Assembly: GCA_937925845.1 (NCBI GenBank)
Contig: CALAML010000166.1
Span: forward strand, 1 to 56,191
Length of the DNA: 56,191 bases
Source of the DNA: an uncultured Acidimicrobiales bacterium
GTDB taxonomy: Bacteria; Actinomycetota; Acidimicrobiia; Acidimicrobiales; CALAML01
Direction: 5' to 3'
The position numbers and the translations under genes were made by a program. Below the pieces are notes generated by a model that was not told where the DNA came from, did no database searches, and saw only the letters and a program-made list of their open reading frames with translations. The first letter of the stretch is position 1; each line of letters opens with the position of its first letter. Below are positions 54,421 to 56,191 of this stretch, one piece after another.

Positions 54421-54783
54421 TTACTCTTCCTTCTGATTTTCACCATCGACCACTCTACGACTGTCTGCGAAAGCGGACAGTCGCTCCAGCAGCAGGGCGG
54501 TGGCCCTCTCGTTTTGCTCCGGTGAGGCCCCAGCGCGGATCAGCGACACCCTGTCGGCCTGATCGAACTCAAGTTGCACAACAGCTAGTGGCCACCCCAA
54601 ATTCGTCTCGCCGTCGGCCTCGGCCAAAAACTCCCGAAAACCGTCGAGCAGCCTGCGAGAACTTCTCCAGTCCGCACCGGCAACGAACGCGGCCAACACA
54701 ATGTAGTGCTCTGAGCCGGCCATCCACCGATTCGCCCGATCCGCCAGCAGGTCAATCAGCGAGTCGAGGCTTTCGAGCTCCAC
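54421..54783 (-). CDS. putative immunity protein for the adjacent toxin fragment
   Basis: The protein has 120 residues if it starts at the GTG 54783; a TTG at 54786 also fits, and GGGGGA lies upstream. It starts 4 bases after the toxin-fragment stop on the same strand, the usual order of polymorphic toxin and immunity genes. The sequence is acidic and mostly helical (LESLDSLIDLLADRANRWM, RRLLDGFREFLAEAD), with one strand-like WPLAVVQLEFD. I do not recognise a named immunity family; the call rests on position and size. The frame stays open upstream to 54936, but that part overlaps the toxin frame. Confidence 0.5.
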   Translation of the reverse strand: MELESLDSLIDLLADRANRWMAGSEHYIVLAAFVAGADWRSSRRLLDGFREFLAEADGETNLGWPLAVVQLEFDQADRVSLIRAGASPEQNERATALLLERLSAFADSRRVVDGENQKEE

Positions 54784-54787
54784 CAAG

Positions 54788-55018
54788 TCAGAATCCCCCA
54801 AAGTCCATTTCTCCCGAATCCCAATCGTCCCAGAGGGCTTTCCACTGCTGTATTGGCACCCCACCCCGAGGACCGAACGCATCGTAAACGTTGCCATCCT
54901 TAACCACAACGACGTGATCCCCCCACGCTGTGTCATGACCTCGATACTTGCCTAGGAACGGCAGCCCAGTCGGGGTGATCGTGTATTTCTCGCCACCGCC
55001 CAGCCGGGCGACCTTTTG
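54788..55018 (-). pseudogene. C-terminal fragment of a papain-like polymorphic toxin
   Basis: A 76-residue frame without a start codon, closed upstream by TAG at 55021-55019, encodes KYTITPTGLPFLGKYRG, GDHVVVVKDGNVYDAFGPRG and GVPIQQWKALWDDW. The His and the following YD match the second and third catalytic positions of papain-fold toxin domains (Tox-PL type) as I remember them; the part that would hold the Cys nucleophile is missing. It is followed immediately by a putative immunity gene, so it looks like a retained toxin tail after truncation. Confidence 0.55.
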
Positions 55019-55264
55019 CTAACGCCCGACGGGGTCACCCCAATCGCCGAGGTGGATCTCTGGCAGACCAGTGGCACCCTCGTTTAGGACCTCACCGTTG
55101 AGACCGACCACACGTTTACCGTCGCGACCGCCACCAAAGACCTCCTCGTCCACAACTGCAGTGACCTGGGTGATGACTGGGTCCCCGAAGACGCCTCCAA
55201 CATTGAGGGGTCGAACACCTGCCGCGAGTGTGCAGATGACATCATCGGACGGTTACAACCCTAA
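55001..55264 (+). pseudogene. HINT (pre-toxin, intein-like) domain remnant with in-frame stop
   Basis: The frame reads QPGDLLLTPDGVTPIAEVD, then a TAG at 55085-55087, then DLTVETDHTFTVA and KDLLVHNC, followed by about 30 residues with a CREC motif to a TAA at 55262-55264. PGDLLLTPDG and VETDHTFTV ... LLVHN are hallmarks of the C-terminal half of HINT domains that release toxins from polymorphic toxin proteins. The TAG stands where family members usually have the Tyr of VYDLTVE, so TAC to TAG is a likely nonsense change. The N-terminal half is missing, and the frame abuts the oppositely oriented toxin fragment. Confidence 0.6.
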
Positions 55265-55547
55265 ACACGCCCGAAGCAAACACCGTTAACCCAAACCAAC
55301 ACGCACCTGACCAAGAATCAGACACCCAAACGACACAAACCCCGGCCTCCGAAGAGACCGAGGCTTCGCAATTACCGGCAAAATCAGATTCGGTGATGAG
55401 GAAAATGGTCCTAACGGGACACGTCTAGAACCCCGGCACGACTGCGAACATGGCGCTGCGAGGTGGATTGTCGGATGCTGGGCGGTGTTGAACGCTGGTT
55501 GGTTCAAGTTTGCGGCCACTGTTCAATCTTGACTACATTCCCCCCCC
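55265..55547. other. 283-bp intergenic region
   Basis: No supported gene. GCCTC (55345-55349) and GAGGC (55360-55364) could form a small hairpin ending the HINT remnant's transcript. The minus frame at 55286-55519 shows no recognisable protein. A run of eight C lies directly before the next start codon. Confidence 0.4.
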
Positions 55548-56191
55548 ATGAATATACGGCGGGGTATTTCGGTCCTTATCTCTGTGTTCCTGGTGGCGTC
55601 GATGCTGACGCTCACACCACGAACTGGAACCAGGCCAGCGGGGGCACAAGCCCAGCATTGCAACAGCCAGCCAGGCACCATCTTCGCTGTCGCTGGCCAA
55701 GTAACCCAAGGCACCCCCGGCAACGACGTCATTGTTGGCACGACCGGTGCTGATGTGATCCGTTCTGGCGGCGGCCACGACCTCATCTGCGGTTACGGCG
55801 GCAACGACAACATCTCCACCCAGGGCGGATCAGCCGAAATCCACGCCGGTCGCGGCTGGGACATCATCAACCTGACCCAAGGATCCCCCACCGCACCCAA
55901 CACCGTGTTCGCCGGACCCGGCAATGATGCCATTTGGGACTCCGCAGCCAGCTCCATCCTTGGCGGCGGCGACCAAGACGACCGCATCTTCGGCGGCGGC
56001 GGCAACGACCGCATCTGGGGTGGAAACGACAACGACCACATCCATGGCGGATACGGCTGGGACATCATCGCCGCCGGCAACGGCGACGACCACATCATCG
56101 GCTCCTTCGGCCAAGACCAACTGATCGGCGAAGCCGGCAACGACACCTTCGAAGCCCAAGACAACACCCGCGACATCGTCTACGGCGGCCC
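55548..56191 (+). CDS. secreted RTX-like calcium-binding repeat protein (cut by window end)
   Basis: The ATG at 55548 opens a frame that runs off the window (214 codons seen). A signal peptide (ISVLISVFLVASMLTLTP, cleavage near AGAQA) is followed by nonapeptide repeats of the GGxGxDxxx type: GTPGNDVIVG, GGGHDLICGYGGNDNIS, GGGGNDRIWGGNDNDHIHGG, GNGDDHIIGS and GEAGNDTFEA. Several positions have H, Q or W in place of the usual residues (GYGWDIIAAG). RTX repeats fold into calcium-filled parallel beta rolls in exported proteins. There is no ribosome site; C8 precedes the ATG. Confidence 0.88.
   Translation, partial: MNIRRGISVLISVFLVASMLTLTPRTGTRPAGAQAQHCNSQPGTIFAVAGQVTQGTPGNDVIVGTTGADVIRSGGGHDLICGYGGNDNISTQGGSAEIHAGRGWDIINLTQGSPTAPNTVFAGPGNDAIWDSAASSILGGGDQDDRIFGGGGNDRIWGGNDNDHIHGGYGWDIIAAGNGDDHIIGSFGQDQLIGEAGNDTFEAQDNTRDIVYGG

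Noticed and set aside
55286-55519. 77-residue minus-strand open frame
   Set aside because: No ribosome site, no domain, unusual composition; the region looks intergenic.
1-56191. tRNA or rRNA genes, prophage integrase, insertion sequence transposase
   Set aside because: I found no cloverleaf-like segment, rRNA sequence, integrase or transposase motif in either strand by reading; a tRNAscan/ISfinder run would settle this.

Overview
The window is GC-rich DNA of actinobacterial character. Signs of this are an actinobacterial-type DapD, a mycothiol-type DinB/maleylpyruvate isomerase protein, an F420-free core of TetR, P450, acyl-CoA dehydrogenase and MaoC genes, frequent GTG/TTG starts and secreted Ala/Pro/Thr-rich proteins. 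A member of Acidimicrobiia or a relative is my best guess from memory of such gene sets; nothing here (no rRNA, no tRNA) proves it. Both window ends cut genes.

Layout. 0-9.3 kb: a cut gene end, serB, an amidase, a four-unit array of roughly 140-190 bp repeats carrying exchangeable hairpins (3145-3777), an SH3-like membrane protein, a cold-shock protein with a clear terminator, a small membrane protein with ilvD, a MaoC dehydratase and a DUF533/TerB-like protein. 9.6-15.6 kb: an APH-fold kinase with thiD, a serine beta-lactamase-like hydrolase, a shortened adenylate-forming-enzyme relative, and a TetR regulator next to a ferritin-like di-iron protein. 15.8-20.5 kb: sbcD-sbcC, translationally coupled. 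20.6-30.6 kb: secreted or membrane proteins (DUF4126, sulfotransferase-like, FHA-like, two large paralogous beta-propeller/FN3-like secreted proteins), dapD and a DinB-fold protein. 30.9-37.9 kb: the tldD/tldE protease pair, acyl-CoA dehydrogenase, PHB-depolymerase-like esterase, SDR and nitroreductase. 38.1-40.9 kb: a tight operon of an RmlC-like epimerase, an NAD-dependent epimerase and an FAD oxidoreductase, probably for sugar or glycan biosynthesis. 41-51 kb: cupredoxin lipoprotein, two paralogous proline-rich membrane proteins, NYN nuclease, TetR plus P450, MOSC protein, SEL1-repeat protein and a lipoprotein.

51.3-56.2 kb is an accessory, decaying region: a frameshifted PD-(D/E)XK-like gene, an FHA-TM-excalibur protein, the tail of a papain-like toxin followed by a putative immunity gene on the minus strand, a HINT-domain remnant broken by an in-frame amber codon on the plus strand, and a secreted RTX-like protein cut by the window end.

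The most unusual signals are in the non-coding DNA. They are the 3145-3777 array with conserved core and variable hairpins; a palindrome family (four copies) that twice supplies the stop codon and the same C-terminal residues NQDL to unrelated genes; other short tandem repeats lying exactly on stop codons; a possible TetR-controlled short RNA at 45.6-45.76 kb; and the toxin/HINT fossils.
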